A stretch of 64,000 nt of DNA from contig NZ_CP047080.1 in the NCBI RefSeq assembly GCF_030408595.1, positions 2,891,001-2,955,000 of the forward strand. The letters are read 5' to 3'. Of this stretch, positions 28,925 through 38,529 are shown piece by piece. Each line of letters starts with the position of its first letter. The stretch's first letter is position 1. The DNA is from Corynebacterium canis. GTDB lineage: Bacteria > Actinomycetota > Actinomycetes > Mycobacteriales > Mycobacteriaceae. The notes beneath the pieces are model-generated. The model was not told the origin of the DNA. It was given only the letters and a program-made list of their open reading frames with translations, and did no database searches. Position numbers and translations under genes: made by a program.

Positions 28925-30064
28925 ATGGATGACATCGCCCGCGACAGCTCCGGCCGCCCCATCGTGGACAGGTTCGGTCGGCCTGTTCGACGCCCCAATG
29001 CCGCACAGCCCCAACGGCCCGCGGCGCGTCATTCGGCTGGACAACAACCACTGCAACAACATCGGCTCCCGCAGCATCGCGTGCCGCAACGCCCCGGCAA
29101 TATCGGCCAGGTGCCGGTGCCGCAACCCCCTCGCCCCCAGCCTCCTCGCCCCGCGCCGCGGCCCAAAAAACCGCGCAAACCTGGGAGCATCAAACGCGTG
29201 ATTGGGCTCACGTTGCTGAGCGTGGTGACGCTGCTGGTGGTCGGCGTGCTGTGGGTGGACGCCTCCCTGCAGCGCGTGCCCGCGACGCCGGACGTGCAGA
29301 TAGCCAATACCAGCGGCACGAACTGGCTGCTCGTGGGCTCCGACTCCCGGCAGGGTATGGACGAAGCGGAGGTGCAGCGCCTAGCCACCGGCGGCGATAT
29401 CGGCGCTGGGCGTACTGACACGATCATGCTGCTGCATATCCCGCTGACCGGAGATCCCACCTTATTGTCTATCCCGCGCGACTCGTATGTGGAGATCCCC
29501 GGGTATGGCTTCGATAAGATCAACGCCGCGTTTTCCATCGGTGGGCCTAAGCTGCTGACCGAGACCGTGGAGCAGGCCACCGGGCTGCGGATCAATCATT
29601 ATGCGGAGATCGGTTTCGGCGGGTTCGCCGGCATCGTGGACGCGGTGGGCGGCATTGAAATCTGCGTTGAGGAGCCCATCGACGACCCATTGGCCGGCAT
29701 TAACCTGCAGCCCGGGTGCCAGGTGATGGACGGGCCGACCGCCCTTGGTTTCGTGCGCACCCGCGCCACTGCCCAGGGTGACTTGGACCGCGTGGCGCGG
29801 CAACGGATGTTCTTTAGCGCTTTAGTCGCGGAGGCGACGAAGTTCAAGCCGCTGAGCACGATCCCCCTGGTTACCCAGGTGGCCAAGGCCTTTACGGTTG
29901 GCGAGGGCGACCACGCATGGCATCTGGCCTGGTTGGCCTTTCGGATACGCGGCAATATGGTCACGGAAACGGTGCCCATCGGCGGCTTCGCTGATTACGA
30001 CGTAGGCAATGTAGTCCTGTGGGACGAAATCGCAGCGGAGGAGCTTTTCAGCAAGCTGCGTTAG
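28925..30064 (+). CDS. LytR-CpsA-Psr (LCP) family cell-wall glycopolymer ligase
   Basis: LCP enzymes attach arabinogalactan to peptidoglycan in this group. The 379-residue protein has a basic, proline-rich cytosolic start (1-80), one membrane helix (about 87-109) and an extracellular LCP domain. The conserved polar residues are in VGSDSRQG, RTDTIMLLHI, SIPRDSYVEIPG, and the Arg-rich VRTRATAQGDLDRVARQR motif. The gene order after pheA matches Rv3840. It may act on the galactan made by the glf/glfT2 module in this window, but which LCP paralogue is the main ligase cannot be told. Confidence 0.92.
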   Translation: MDDIARDSSGRPIVDRFGRPVRRPNAAQPQRPAARHSAGQQPLQQHRLPQHRVPQRPGNIGQVPVPQPPRPQPPRPAPRPKKPRKPGSIKRVIGLTLLSVVTLLVVGVLWVDASLQRVPATPDVQIANTSGTNWLLVGSDSRQGMDEAEVQRLATGGDIGAGRTDTIMLLHIPLTGDPTLLSIPRDSYVEIPGYGFDKINAAFSIGGPKLLTETVEQATGLRINHYAEIGFGGFAGIVDAVGGIEICVEEPIDDPLAGINLQPGCQVMDGPTALGFVRTRATAQGDLDRVARQRMFFSALVAEATKFKPLSTIPLVTQVAKAFTVGEGDHAWHLAWLAFRIRGNMVTETVPIGGFADYDVGNVVLWDEIAAEELFSKLR

Positions 30065-30066
30065 GC

Positions 30067-31629
30067 TTATCGACGCCGCGGCTGTGTTCGGCGGTGGTGT
30101 TTGGCTTGGCGCGCTCGTTTTTGTAGTTTCGCCAGTTGGCAGGGTGGTTTCGCCCACCGCGGTACAGGCGGCACATAGTCTGTGGGTGGTTCTTGGGGCC
30201 ATTGATCATCTGGTGGGGGTTCGGGGTGTGGCGCTTCGGGCAAAGGCGGCAGCTCGGTGGGAGTATTGGCAACCAGCCTGTGGCGGGCGAGGTAGCGGGC
30301 GCGTTGCCGGTTGCGGTAATTGATTAAGGTGGTGCCCCACCGGCCGAAATCCTCCCGGATCGGCGGCTGCTGGTAGTCCTCCTCGGTTTTCGTGGGCTGG
30401 CCATGGCGGGTGGTAATGCCTGCGGGGCAGCCCACCACATGGCCGGCAAGCACCCCCTGCGGAATCGTAGTAATCGTCGCACCGGTGGCAAACCGCCACG
30501 TGACATTACCGTAGGTATCGGTGGAAGCGGTGGCGTGCCGGTCGGTTTTGAAATTATGGTGATGCCGACACAAACACTGCAGATTCGACGCGGTGGTCCA
30601 CCCACCGACCTCATGGTTGATCACATGATCAATCTCACAAAAAGTCGCGTCCATGGTGCAGTCCGGGAACCGGCAGGTCCCATCCCGGCCCATGATCAAC
30701 AAGCGTTGCTCCTCGGTGGGATCATGCGCAGCCCGCAACACCTCCGCCACATCGCCAATATTGGTATAGGCAAGATCCCGGCCGCTAATGCGCCTGCGTT
30801 GCTCCCCGGTGAGTAACCCCACCCCATGCACCCGCTCCGGGACCACCTTCGTGGCCTCGGTAAGGGTACCAAGGCCAAACAGGTGGACAGTACACCCAGC
30901 ATCCCGCTGCTCCCCACTGCCGCAAATACGATTGGTAATGATCTCATCTTCCCGCAGGTTCAACTTTTTCGCCCCCGCGGCCAGGCGTTGTTTAATCTCA
31001 TGGGCTTCATCACTAGGTAGGGTCACATTGAGCACACTGACCCCAGCATGCGGGCTTTCCCACAATTCCACCCCACACATCGCCGTAATCCGGGCGGCCA
31101 TCGCCTCCTCGGTTAACTCCTCCTCCGGCGGGGTTTCCTCCACAATTCGTAACCGGATTAAGGTATCGCGCAGCACCTGCCGGATCCGCCGCGTACTCGG
31201 CAGCGGCTGATTCGCCCTGGTTGGGGTAAACAACCCCACCAACACGGTATCGATATCACGCCACACATAGCCCGGGGCATCCAAAGACACCGTCACCAGG
31301 GCAAACCAAATCGTCCGCAACCGCTCATAATTCAAATAATTATGCTCCAGCGCGTGCGCCTTCAACCCGGGAAGGCGCTCATGCAGCAGGAAACACCCAC
31401 CCACAATGTTATACATCCGCGCTTCAGAATACGTGCCACTGTGCACCGCGAATTCCTTCACCAACGCGCGGATATTCAACCGGTGCACATCCAACCCAAA
31501 GGTCGCCAACAACCAATTATGTAAAAACACCCGATTGGCCTCCAACTCGGCGGCACCAATGAAATTCTGCGGATCATCCACCACAAACCCCGCCACCGGA
31601 TCCACCGGATCCACCTGTTGCGTCGTCAT
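30067..31629 (-). CDS. HNH endonuclease, DUF222 (13E12-type), full length
   Basis: A 520-residue intact relative of the IS-split gene at 18956-20197. The DUF222 region covers about residues 30-330; the HNH domain near 345-390 reads DGTCRFPDC...EIDHVINHEVGG...CLCRHHHNFK with all Cys and His positions. It has a long, proline-rich C-terminus. These genes are widespread, multicopy and of unknown role in actinobacteria. It converges on the LCP gene with 2 bp between the stops. Confidence 0.88.
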   Translation of the reverse strand: MTTQQVDPVDPVAGFVVDDPQNFIGAAELEANRVFLHNWLLATFGLDVHRLNIRALVKEFAVHSGTYSEARMYNIVGGCFLLHERLPGLKAHALEHNYLNYERLRTIWFALVTVSLDAPGYVWRDIDTVLVGLFTPTRANQPLPSTRRIRQVLRDTLIRLRIVEETPPEEELTEEAMAARITAMCGVELWESPHAGVSVLNVTLPSDEAHEIKQRLAAGAKKLNLREDEIITNRICGSGEQRDAGCTVHLFGLGTLTEATKVVPERVHGVGLLTGEQRRRISGRDLAYTNIGDVAEVLRAAHDPTEEQRLLIMGRDGTCRFPDCTMDATFCEIDHVINHEVGGWTTASNLQCLCRHHHNFKTDRHATASTDTYGNVTWRFATGATITTIPQGVLAGHVVGCPAGITTRHGQPTKTEEDYQQPPIREDFGRWGTTLINYRNRQRARYLARHRLVANTPTELPPLPEAPHPEPPPDDQWPQEPPTDYVPPVPRWAKPPCQLAKLQKRARQAKHHRRTQPRRR

Positions 31630-32187
31630 TGCCCCGTGTCACCTCCCGAAACCCTTCCCGAACATGTACTGTATAGCCCTCATTCTACCCATCGAGCACA
31701 CCCGCTACCAGCACCGCAACCACGCACAACACCTTGGACACAACCGGAAAACCACCCCCACCACACCCCTTTTGACCAGGTAAAACAACACCCGAACCCG
31801 TGGTGGGCAACACAACACTTGCCCACACCACGGCCATGGTGTAGCACACCCACCACACCCACAAGCACCCGCCACACGCCCCCAGGCTCACGAACAGCAC
31901 ACTAGGCACCAAAAACCATCAAACAACACGCTGAAGCCCGCAGAAGAAAACACTATGAGCTTGCCCACAAACCGGAATACACAGGCAGGGGTGAATGAAA
32001 CCACCCCCACCAGCGCAAAAGCCAGTACATTTTCCAGCCCAACTCTACTACTACAACAGCTGCGGCCCATAAAGACTTTGCTTATCCAATTACCCGCCAC
32101 CGCCGCCCCGTCCCCAGCACCGACATGACGCGAACCCCCTTATCCTCCCCGTGGCAGTTGTGCTACCCCGGTGGTATTGATGATGGC
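31630..32187. other. Intergenic region, strongly C/A-biased on the plus strand
   Basis: Between divergent genes (HNH minus, hydrolase plus). A stretch at about 31690-31960 has runs of ACC, CAC and AAC with few G on the plus strand. It includes a hairpin, CCGTGGTGGGCAA at 31798-31810 against TTGCCCACACCACGG at 31819-31833 (the right arm has two extra bases). No credible gene is seen; ORFs reading through it have a skewed composition. Confidence 0.5.
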
Positions 32188-33141
32188 ATGACAATTGCCA
32201 AAAAGGCCCTGCACATTGCTCTCATTTTGCTGGTCGCGCTCGCCCTCGTGGCGGCCGTGCTGGTTGGTATCCGCACCTGGAACAAGTTCTCGTGGGAGGA
32301 CACCGACCTACCGCAGGAACCACCGGCCGTGGCGGGGGTTTCCATCAAGGAGTTTTCTCAGGGCTACGCCCGCGGCTACCACTTGCAGCCAAAGAACCAG
32401 ACTCGCGACGGCAGCATAGTGCTTTTTGGCGGGCCAGAGGGCAGCGTAGCCCCAGCCATGGCTTCCGCCCTGGCCAAGGAGGGCTTTGAGGTGTTTGCCC
32501 TGCACTACTTTGGGCAGCCGGACCAGCACGAATTCCTGGAAAACGTCCCGTTGGAGCTGTTCGAGGACATCGCGGACGAGCTTTCACAGCCCATTACCGT
32601 GATGGGGATTTCCACTGGGGCGGAACTGGCGCTGCTCATGTCCACGTATTTTTCGGAGGTGGATAACGCCGTGGCCATTAACCCCTCGGCGCATCATTGG
32701 CAGGGCATCGGCACCACCTTCCCGGGGGCGCCCAGTTTTACGCTGAACGGCCGGGAATTGCCCTACCTGAAAATGGATGAGGGTTCCCAAACCCTGAATC
32801 TGGTGTTGGCGCGTCCGGTGACGTATCGCGACGCCTACGCTTCCGCCTTGGAGCGCGCCCCCGAGGGTTCGCGGGAGGAGGCGCGCATTAAGGTGGAAAA
32901 CTCCCAGGCGCGCCTGTTTATCGCGGCGGGCGGACAGGATAAGTTTTGGGATTCCGAATCCGCGGCAAAGGAAATTGAACGCTTCGCGGGGGATCGCGCG
33001 GAAGTGCACCTCTATCCGGATGCGGGAAATGTGCTTACTCCCTCGGCCACATTCCAGGGTTTAAACCTCGGCGGCTCCGAGGAAGCCAACCGTGAGATGA
33101 GCAACGATGTCATGGAGAAACTGCTGGAGTGGCTGCCCTAG
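32188..33141 (+). CDS. Membrane-anchored alpha/beta hydrolase (acyl-CoA thioesterase/BAAT C-terminal type), copy 1
   Basis: A 317-residue protein with an N-terminal membrane helix (about 8-30) and an alpha/beta-hydrolase domain. The nucleophile elbow is MGISTGAEL and the acid is in GGQDKFW. The family's catalytic His position reads DAGNVLTP here, Asn instead of His (codon AAT), whereas copy 2 just downstream has DAGHAPG. This copy may therefore be inactive or have another role. ATG 32188 is chosen to begin just before the helix; the frame also allows 32125. The two copies are similar along their whole length and are separated by 51 bp. Confidence 0.8.
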   Translation: MTIAKKALHIALILLVALALVAAVLVGIRTWNKFSWEDTDLPQEPPAVAGVSIKEFSQGYARGYHLQPKNQTRDGSIVLFGGPEGSVAPAMASALAKEGFEVFALHYFGQPDQHEFLENVPLELFEDIADELSQPITVMGISTGAELALLMSTYFSEVDNAVAINPSAHHWQGIGTTFPGAPSFTLNGRELPYLKMDEGSQTLNLVLARPVTYRDAYASALERAPEGSREEARIKVENSQARLFIAAGGQDKFWDSESAAKEIERFAGDRAEVHLYPDAGNVLTPSATFQGLNLGGSEEANREMSNDVMEKLLEWLP

Positions 33142-33192
33142 GCCGCGCGAAAAATCATTGAACGCCACTTGTTTGCGTGATAAAATTTCGCT

Positions 33193-34167
33193 ATGAAAGC
33201 CATTCGTATTCTTCTACGAATCCTGTTAGCGTTTATCATACTTTTGGCGCTGCTGGCGGCGTTAATATTTGGAATTCGGGCATGGAATCAATCCGGAATG
33301 GAGGATATGTCCCTCGCGGTTCGTCCGCCGGACGTTGAGGGCGTAACCATTACCGATTTCTCCGATGGATACGCCAAGGGCTTTCACCTAATGCCCAAGG
33401 AACGCAAGCACCCCGGCACCGTGGTGATATTCGGCGGCTCTGAGGGCAGCGCTAATCCTTACGATGCCGCGGAGATCGCCAAGACCGGCCGCGAGGTGTA
33501 CGCGCTGTATTTCTTTGGGCAGGAGGGGCAGCGCGAGAACTTGGTGCGGGTACCGCTCGAGCTTTTCGACGACGTGCTCCCCCACCTTTCCAAGCCCATC
33601 AGCGTTATTGGGGGTTCCAAAGGCGCGGAGCTTGCGCTTATGCTGTCCACGTATTACCCCGAAATCGAATACGTGGCCGCCATCGCGCCGACGGAGCACC
33701 ACTGGCAGGGCTTGGGTGGCGATTATTCCAAATCGTCGCCATCGTTTACGTGGAAGGGCGAGGACCTCCCCTACCTGGATTTCCGGAAGACCGAAGGCCC
33801 AATCCTCATGAACCAAATGTTCCGAATGCTCTTGGCGCTGCCGGTGACCTTCCGGGATACCTACGATTCCGTGCTTGCACGGTCTTCCGCCGAGGAGTTG
33901 GAGCGGGCCCGCATCAAGTTTGAAAATACGGAAACGAAGTATTTCCTTGTCGCCGGCGAGCAGGACAAAATGTGGAATGCTGCCGAGGCATCGCGCAAGA
34001 TCAAACAGCGCATTGGGGATCGGGCGGAAACGCACATCTATCCCGATGCCGGCCACGCCCCCGGGGCACCGGAAACGGTGGGGACGCTGCGGCTTGGTGG
34101 CACCGAGGAGGCTAATAAGGCCATGGACGAGGATTACATGAAGAAACTCGATGCCTGGTTGCCGTGA
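33193..34167 (+). CDS. Membrane-anchored alpha/beta hydrolase (acyl-CoA thioesterase/BAAT C-terminal type), copy 2
   Basis: A 324-residue tandem paralogue of the gene upstream, with an N-terminal membrane helix (about 6-28), nucleophile elbow GGSKGAEL, acid GEQDKMW and His in DAGHAPG, so a complete triad. Nearest named family is the BAAT/acyl-CoA thioester hydrolase C-terminal domain, which covers thioesterases and acyltransferases; the extracytoplasmic or cytoplasmic side and substrate are unknown. It converges with the DUF5926 gene with no gap (34167/34168). Confidence 0.82.
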   Translation: MKAIRILLRILLAFIILLALLAALIFGIRAWNQSGMEDMSLAVRPPDVEGVTITDFSDGYAKGFHLMPKERKHPGTVVIFGGSEGSANPYDAAEIAKTGREVYALYFFGQEGQRENLVRVPLELFDDVLPHLSKPISVIGGSKGAELALMLSTYYPEIEYVAAIAPTEHHWQGLGGDYSKSSPSFTWKGEDLPYLDFRKTEGPILMNQMFRMLLALPVTFRDTYDSVLARSSAEELERARIKFENTETKYFLVAGEQDKMWNAAEASRKIKQRIGDRAETHIYPDAGHAPGAPETVGTLRLGGTEEANKAMDEDYMKKLDAWLP

Positions 34168-35070
34168 TTAGCGGATGGTCACCTGACGGGACTTGATGTT
34201 CTCCAATTGCCTGCGCTCCGCGGGGGTGAGCTGCTCGTCGTTGCCCAGCTGCTCGTTGATATACCCATTGAGCGTCTGCATGGCAGGGATGAATTCCTGG
34301 TGTGGCACCGTCGGATCCAGGTCGAACACAGGGACGATTAGCCCGTGGGTGCGGAATACCCCTGCGAACTTAGTTTCTTCACCCAAGTGCAGGTTCCCAG
34401 CCGCACCGACGCGCGCGAGGGCACGCAGCAATGGTTCCTCATCGTCGGTACGCACCCAACGGATATGGGCCTTTTCACCGGCGTCGATCCACCAGGCGCT
34501 GCCGGCATCATCGTTGGGGATGGGGAAGGACGGCATCACCGAGTTGTTCGCGGTGCGCAAGGATTGCGCCATTTCGGGGGTGAGCTCGGTGTCTTCCGGA
34601 AGCCACCAGAAGAAGTCCTGGTATTCGGTGATCTCCAGGGTGACGTCGCCTAGCAGGGAGGCGATCTCCGGCTGGTTGCCATCGGCAACGGCAGAATCCA
34701 AGGTACTGCCCGGGGCGGCGTTTAGCGCCCAGTTCAACACATAGGCGAGATCACGCGCTGGATTATTGGAATGGTTGCGCACCTGCAGGGCCACAAAGCG
34801 CTGACCCCCGAGCTCTGCCTCGCGGACGAGGGCGGCCACGGCACCCGGCAGCACCGTTACGATATTGATTTCGATGCCGTTGATGGTGGCGGTGGCTACC
34901 GCCGAGGGGACGAACTCCTGCAGGGCCACCAGCTGCGCCTCGGCGGGCAGCGACTTATATGGGCGGGGGTCGCTGGCCAAGGCGGCACGTTCGGCGGCGC
35001 GCGCGGCGAGTTTCGCCTGGCGGCGGCTCATACCTTCGGGCAGTTGTTCGTTCTTCTTCTTTTTAGCCAT
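34168..35070 (-). CDS. DUF5926 family protein
   Basis: A 300-residue soluble protein with a Lys-rich start (MAKKKKNEQ) and an Ala/Arg-rich segment (RRQAKLAARAAERAA), then a region beginning YKSLPAEAQLVALQEFVPSA, typical of the actinobacterial DUF5926 family. Its function is unknown. No catalytic motif, signal peptide or membrane helix was seen. Confidence 0.75.
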   Translation of the reverse strand: MAKKKKNEQLPEGMSRRQAKLAARAAERAALASDPRPYKSLPAEAQLVALQEFVPSAVATATINGIEINIVTVLPGAVAALVREAELGGQRFVALQVRNHSNNPARDLAYVLNWALNAAPGSTLDSAVADGNQPEIASLLGDVTLEITEYQDFFWWLPEDTELTPEMAQSLRTANNSVMPSFPIPNDDAGSAWWIDAGEKAHIRWVRTDDEEPLLRALARVGAAGNLHLGEETKFAGVFRTHGLIVPVFDLDPTVPHQEFIPAMQTLNGYINEQLGNDEQLTPAERRQLENIKSRQVTIR

Positions 35071-35090
35071 GCCCTCGAAGATACCGCACG

Positions 35091-36860
35091 CTAGTTTTCG
35101 TCCCAGCTATGGATGTGCCGCAATAGCATCCTGTTCTTGCGTTGGCTCCGCCCCAGGCTGTGGCTCAATTTCACCAACACTTCAATGGCGGAGGTAATGT
35201 GCGGCCCCTTGTTCAGCATCACGCATTCGGCGCGCAGCGCGAACCCGGCATCGGTGATTTCAGCCCGCGAGGGCAACCCGGACTTGGCCATGTTTTCCAG
35301 CACTTGGGTCGCCAACACCACGGGAACGTGGGCGGCCTCGGCCATCGCCATGATCTGGCCGGGCACCTCGGCCATGCGCTCAAACCCGAGCTCCACCGCG
35401 AGGTCGCCGCGGGCGATCATAATGCCCAGCAGCGGGTGGCGCATGCCCTCCAGCAGGATCGCCGGCAGGTGGCGGTGCGCGGGTATCGTCTCAATCTTTA
35501 AGATCAAGCCGAGATCGGCGGGGATACGTTCGAGCACATAGGCGACGTCTTCTGGGGTGCGGATAAAGCTCACCGCAACGATATCGGCGTGTTCCGCGAC
35601 AAAGCGCAGGTGCTCCTCGTCTTCCGCGGTGAGGCTGGGCAATGGCAGGCGGGTATCCGGCAGATTTATGCCCTTAAAGGCCGCGAGGTTTGCGGTGCCG
35701 CGGACGATCTCCAGCGTCCGCGTTTCGCCGTCGGATTCGCACACTACGGCGAACAGGGCGCCATCATCAAACACGACCCGTTCGCCGACATGCAGGGCCC
35801 GCACCGCCTCCGGAAGCGTGCACCCAATCACCGGCGTTTCCCCTGGTACGGGCACGCAATCCTCCTGGGAGGTGGTCAGAATCAGGCGATCGCCGGGGGC
35901 GAGCCGCAGGCGCTGCAATGTCGGCGGGATACCGCTCAAAATCGCGGCGGAACCATTGCAACTCACCAAGGTGCCATCGGCGATCCAGGCGTTGCGTTGG
36001 CTTTGGGCAAGCACCCCACCTTCGCAGGAAACCACCGTGAATGTGCGTTCTAATCCGCGATTGTCGGTGAGGGTCAGCACGTCGCCGGTGGCGCGGGCGG
36101 CGAGCCACGCGGCGTCGATACGCGCGGCAAGTGCGGGCCTACCGGGGACCTCCGGGGCGGGGGCATCATCGGCGGAAAGCCACAGGTGAGCGGGGTGAAT
36201 GACCTGCCCGGCTGGGTCGCGAAGCACGCGGGCACGCCCCACACGCGGGCCGGGCGCAATGCCGGCGGTGCGGATCTTCGGCCCGGCCAGGTCCATGCTG
36301 ATCCGGATATCCGGGTTCACCGCGCGCACATTTTCGATCATCGCGCGCCACACCTCGGGGTCGCCGTGGGCGCAATTGATGCGGGCGAGGTCCATGCCGG
36401 CCTCCGCGAATCCGCGCACCAAGTCGCGGTCGTAGGCGGCCTCGGTAGGCAGGGTCACCATAATGCGGGAACGGGCGTTCTCATCGCCGGCGCCAAACAA
36501 CGCTAGGGTGTGGTCTTCGAGGATCTCATCGGCATCCGCGAACGCCTCGGCGAGCTCCTGCTTGGTGTAAATGATCGCGTCCCCATACAACGCCCCGAGT
36601 ACGTTGCGCGCGGCCTTCAGGCGGGCCTTTACGGCGGGTTCTGCCGTGGACAGGCGGGTGGCACCGAGCGCCGATAACCCCGCCTGCAGCCGCCGCTGAT
36701 CGCGGGAACGTAAGTGCGCATAGTGCACTAGGTTGTGGGCGCCCGCGAAGTGGGTGGGCGCCACCGCGTTGATCTGCCGGGAATATCGGGCGGATTCGGT
36801 ATCAAGCTCGGCAAGCAACCTATCAACATCCGCGATGAGCGTCGGCAGATCTGGCGCCAC
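35091..36860 (-). CDS. pyk2: Pyruvate kinase-like protein (Pyk2 type)
   Basis: Pyruvate kinase homologue paired with ldh, as in the C. glutamicum ldhA-pyk2 operon. The 589-residue protein has an extra helical N-terminus (about 1-125), then the barrel: LARINCAHG, MDLAGPKIRT, SFIRTPEDV, LILKIETIPAHR, IMIARGDLAVELG and LATQVLENMAKSGLPSRAE. The Arg, Lys and Glu residues for substrate and metal are kept. The usual C-terminal allosteric domain is missing. It starts 9 bp after ldh, so phosphoenolpyruvate-to-pyruvate-to-lactate steps are co-transcribed. Confidence 0.88.
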   Translation of the reverse strand: MAPDLPTLIADVDRLLAELDTESARYSRQINAVAPTHFAGAHNLVHYAHLRSRDQRRLQAGLSALGATRLSTAEPAVKARLKAARNVLGALYGDAIIYTKQELAEAFADADEILEDHTLALFGAGDENARSRIMVTLPTEAAYDRDLVRGFAEAGMDLARINCAHGDPEVWRAMIENVRAVNPDIRISMDLAGPKIRTAGIAPGPRVGRARVLRDPAGQVIHPAHLWLSADDAPAPEVPGRPALAARIDAAWLAARATGDVLTLTDNRGLERTFTVVSCEGGVLAQSQRNAWIADGTLVSCNGSAAILSGIPPTLQRLRLAPGDRLILTTSQEDCVPVPGETPVIGCTLPEAVRALHVGERVVFDDGALFAVVCESDGETRTLEIVRGTANLAAFKGINLPDTRLPLPSLTAEDEEHLRFVAEHADIVAVSFIRTPEDVAYVLERIPADLGLILKIETIPAHRHLPAILLEGMRHPLLGIMIARGDLAVELGFERMAEVPGQIMAMAEAAHVPVVLATQVLENMAKSGLPSRAEITDAGFALRAECVMLNKGPHITSAIEVLVKLSHSLGRSQRKNRMLLRHIHSWDEN

Positions 36861-36869
36861 AAAGGCCTC

Positions 36870-37823
36870 CTATTCGGCGGGGAAGAACTTCTCCTGAATG
36901 GCGCGCAATGTGGCTACGGAGTGCTTGAAGCGTTCCATCTCGTGCTCGGTCAGCTCTAGCTCTACCGCCCGGCGCACGCCCTTACGGTGAATAATAGCCG
37001 GGGTTCCGATGTAGATGTTTTCCTCGCCGTATTCGCCGCGCAGCAGGCAGCAAACGGGCAGCGCAACATCCTGGTTTTGCAGGATCGCGCGGGTGATGCG
37101 GGCCAACCCCATGCCGATGCCGTAGGAGGTGGAGCCTTTGGCGTCGATAATGGTGTACGCGGCGTCACGCGTCTCTTCGAACACCTTCTCAAGCCGGGAT
37201 TCAAGGCCGGGGTCCTTTTCCAGCTGCTTGCGCATGGACACACCGGCGATGGTTGCGGAAGACAGCACCGGCAGCTCCGTGTCGCCGTGCTCGCCGATGA
37301 TGTACGCGTGCACCGAGGTCGGCGCAACCTCGTACATCTCGCCGAGCATGTAGCGGAAGCGCGCGGAGTCCAGCACCGTGCCGGAGCCCAGCACGCGGTG
37401 CGCGGGCAGCCCGGAGTACTTCCACACGGCGTAGCTGAGGATATCCACCGGGTTGGACGCCACCAGGAAGATACCGTCGAAGCCATTGGCCATCACGGAA
37501 TCCACGATGGACTTCATGATCTTCATATTCTTGTCCACCAATTGCAGGCGGGTTTCGCCGGGCTTTTGCGCGGCACCGGCGCAGATGACCACCATGGCGG
37601 CGTCCGCGCAATCCTCGTAGCTGCCCTTGGTCACCTTGGTGCGGGAGCTGGCCCACACCACGCCATGGTTGAGGTCCATGACGTTGCCTTCGAGTTTCTT
37701 TTCATCGATGTCGATGATCGCGAGGTGATCGCATGTTCCTTGGTTGACCAGCGCATATGCGTAGGCGACGCCCACGTCCCCCGCACCAATGAGTACAACC
37801 TTATTACCGACGCTGACTTTCAT
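36870..37823 (-). CDS. ldh: L-lactate dehydrogenase
   Basis: NAD-dependent reduction of pyruvate to lactate. The 317-residue protein has the Rossmann motif [13 protein letters not shown], the Arg-containing [18 protein letters not shown] loop, the Asn-Pro site VASNPVDIL, and the catalytic His in [12 protein letters not shown], which marks LDH rather than malate dehydrogenase (with Gln at the loop, QKPGETR). First gene of the ldh-pyk2 operon; the promoter lies in the divergent gap before 37939. Confidence 0.95.
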   Translation of the reverse strand: MKVSVGNKVVLIGAGDVGVAYAYALVNQGTCDHLAIIDIDEKKLEGNVMDLNHGVVWASSRTKVTKGSYEDCADAAMVVICAGAAQKPGETRLQLVDKNMKIMKSIVDSVMANGFDGIFLVASNPVDILSYAVWKYSGLPAHRVLGSGTVLDSARFRYMLGEMYEVAPTSVHAYIIGEHGDTELPVLSSATIAGVSMRKQLEKDPGLESRLEKVFEETRDAAYTIIDAKGSTSYGIGMGLARITRAILQNQDVALPVCCLLRGEYGEENIYIGTPAIIHRKGVRRAVELELTEHEMERFKHSVATLRAIQEKFFPAE

Positions 37824-37938
37824 GTCCGCCTTCTTTCAGCCGATGTACTGTTTTCCCCAAGACTATGCCCGAATATTTCCGGTTACAAGGTTTCCACCGT
37901 TAAATGTGCCCGATTTCTCAAGCGATACAATTTTCTAT

Positions 37939-38529
37939 ATGCCCGCTGCCCGCCGCACCCTCGCTACCTGCATCGGCGGCTTAGCCTGCGCCAGCCTGGC
38001 GTGTGCATTAAGCCCCCTCGACCATTTGCTTTTCGACGCCGCGACCCACCACCGAACAGGCACCCAAACCGTACGCTGGGTCACCGAACTCGGTCGAATG
38101 CCTGTACTAGCGTCGTGCGGGTTAATCCTGGCGGCGCTGCTGAGCTACCGTGCACGCAATATCCAAGCGATATGTCTGATCGGAATCGCCGCGATATGCA
38201 CGCCCGCCATTTCCCATACGATCAAAAACCTGGTGCAGCGCCCGCGGCCCCCCTTTGAATTCGCAGTCCCACCATACGAACCCACCTGGAGCTTCCCCAG
38301 CTCCCATAGCGCCAACGCGGTGGTGATCGCCGGTGCACTCGCGATCTTGGTGGGACGCCGATGGGCGCATTGGGTGGCGTTCGTGTTTGCGCTGATGATC
38401 GGGGCGTCGAGAATCTACCTTGGGCACCACTGGGCCAGCGACGTCTTTGCCGGCTGGGCGCTGGGGCTGGCGCTGCTCGTGGCGCTTAGAAGCTTCCCGA
38501 ACCTCCGCCGCCGGAAAAGCCCGAGCTAA
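37939..38529 (+). CDS. PAP2-family membrane phosphatase
   Basis: A 196-residue membrane protein with five or six helices and the three PAP2 motifs: KNLVQRPRPP, SFPSSHSAN and SRIYLGHHWASDV. It probably dephosphorylates a lipid phosphate such as an undecaprenyl or phosphatidylglycerol phosphate; it is distinct from the arabinogalactan PAP2 at 9243. ATG 37939 is chosen from the hydrophobic N-terminus. Its 3' end overlaps the convergent DUF5129 gene by 44 bp. Confidence 0.88.
   Translation: MPAARRTLATCIGGLACASLACALSPLDHLLFDAATHHRTGTQTVRWVTELGRMPVLASCGLILAALLSYRARNIQAICLIGIAAICTPAISHTIKNLVQRPRPPFEFAVPPYEPTWSFPSSHSANAVVIAGALAILVGRRWAHWVAFVFALMIGASRIYLGHHWASDVFAGWALGLALLVALRSFPNLRRRKSPS

Noticed and set aside
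31888..32100. A 70-residue minus-strand ORF in the C/A-rich intergenic tract
   Set aside because: Its Val/Phe/Ser/Cys-rich translation follows from the strand bias. No ribosome site or family match was seen.
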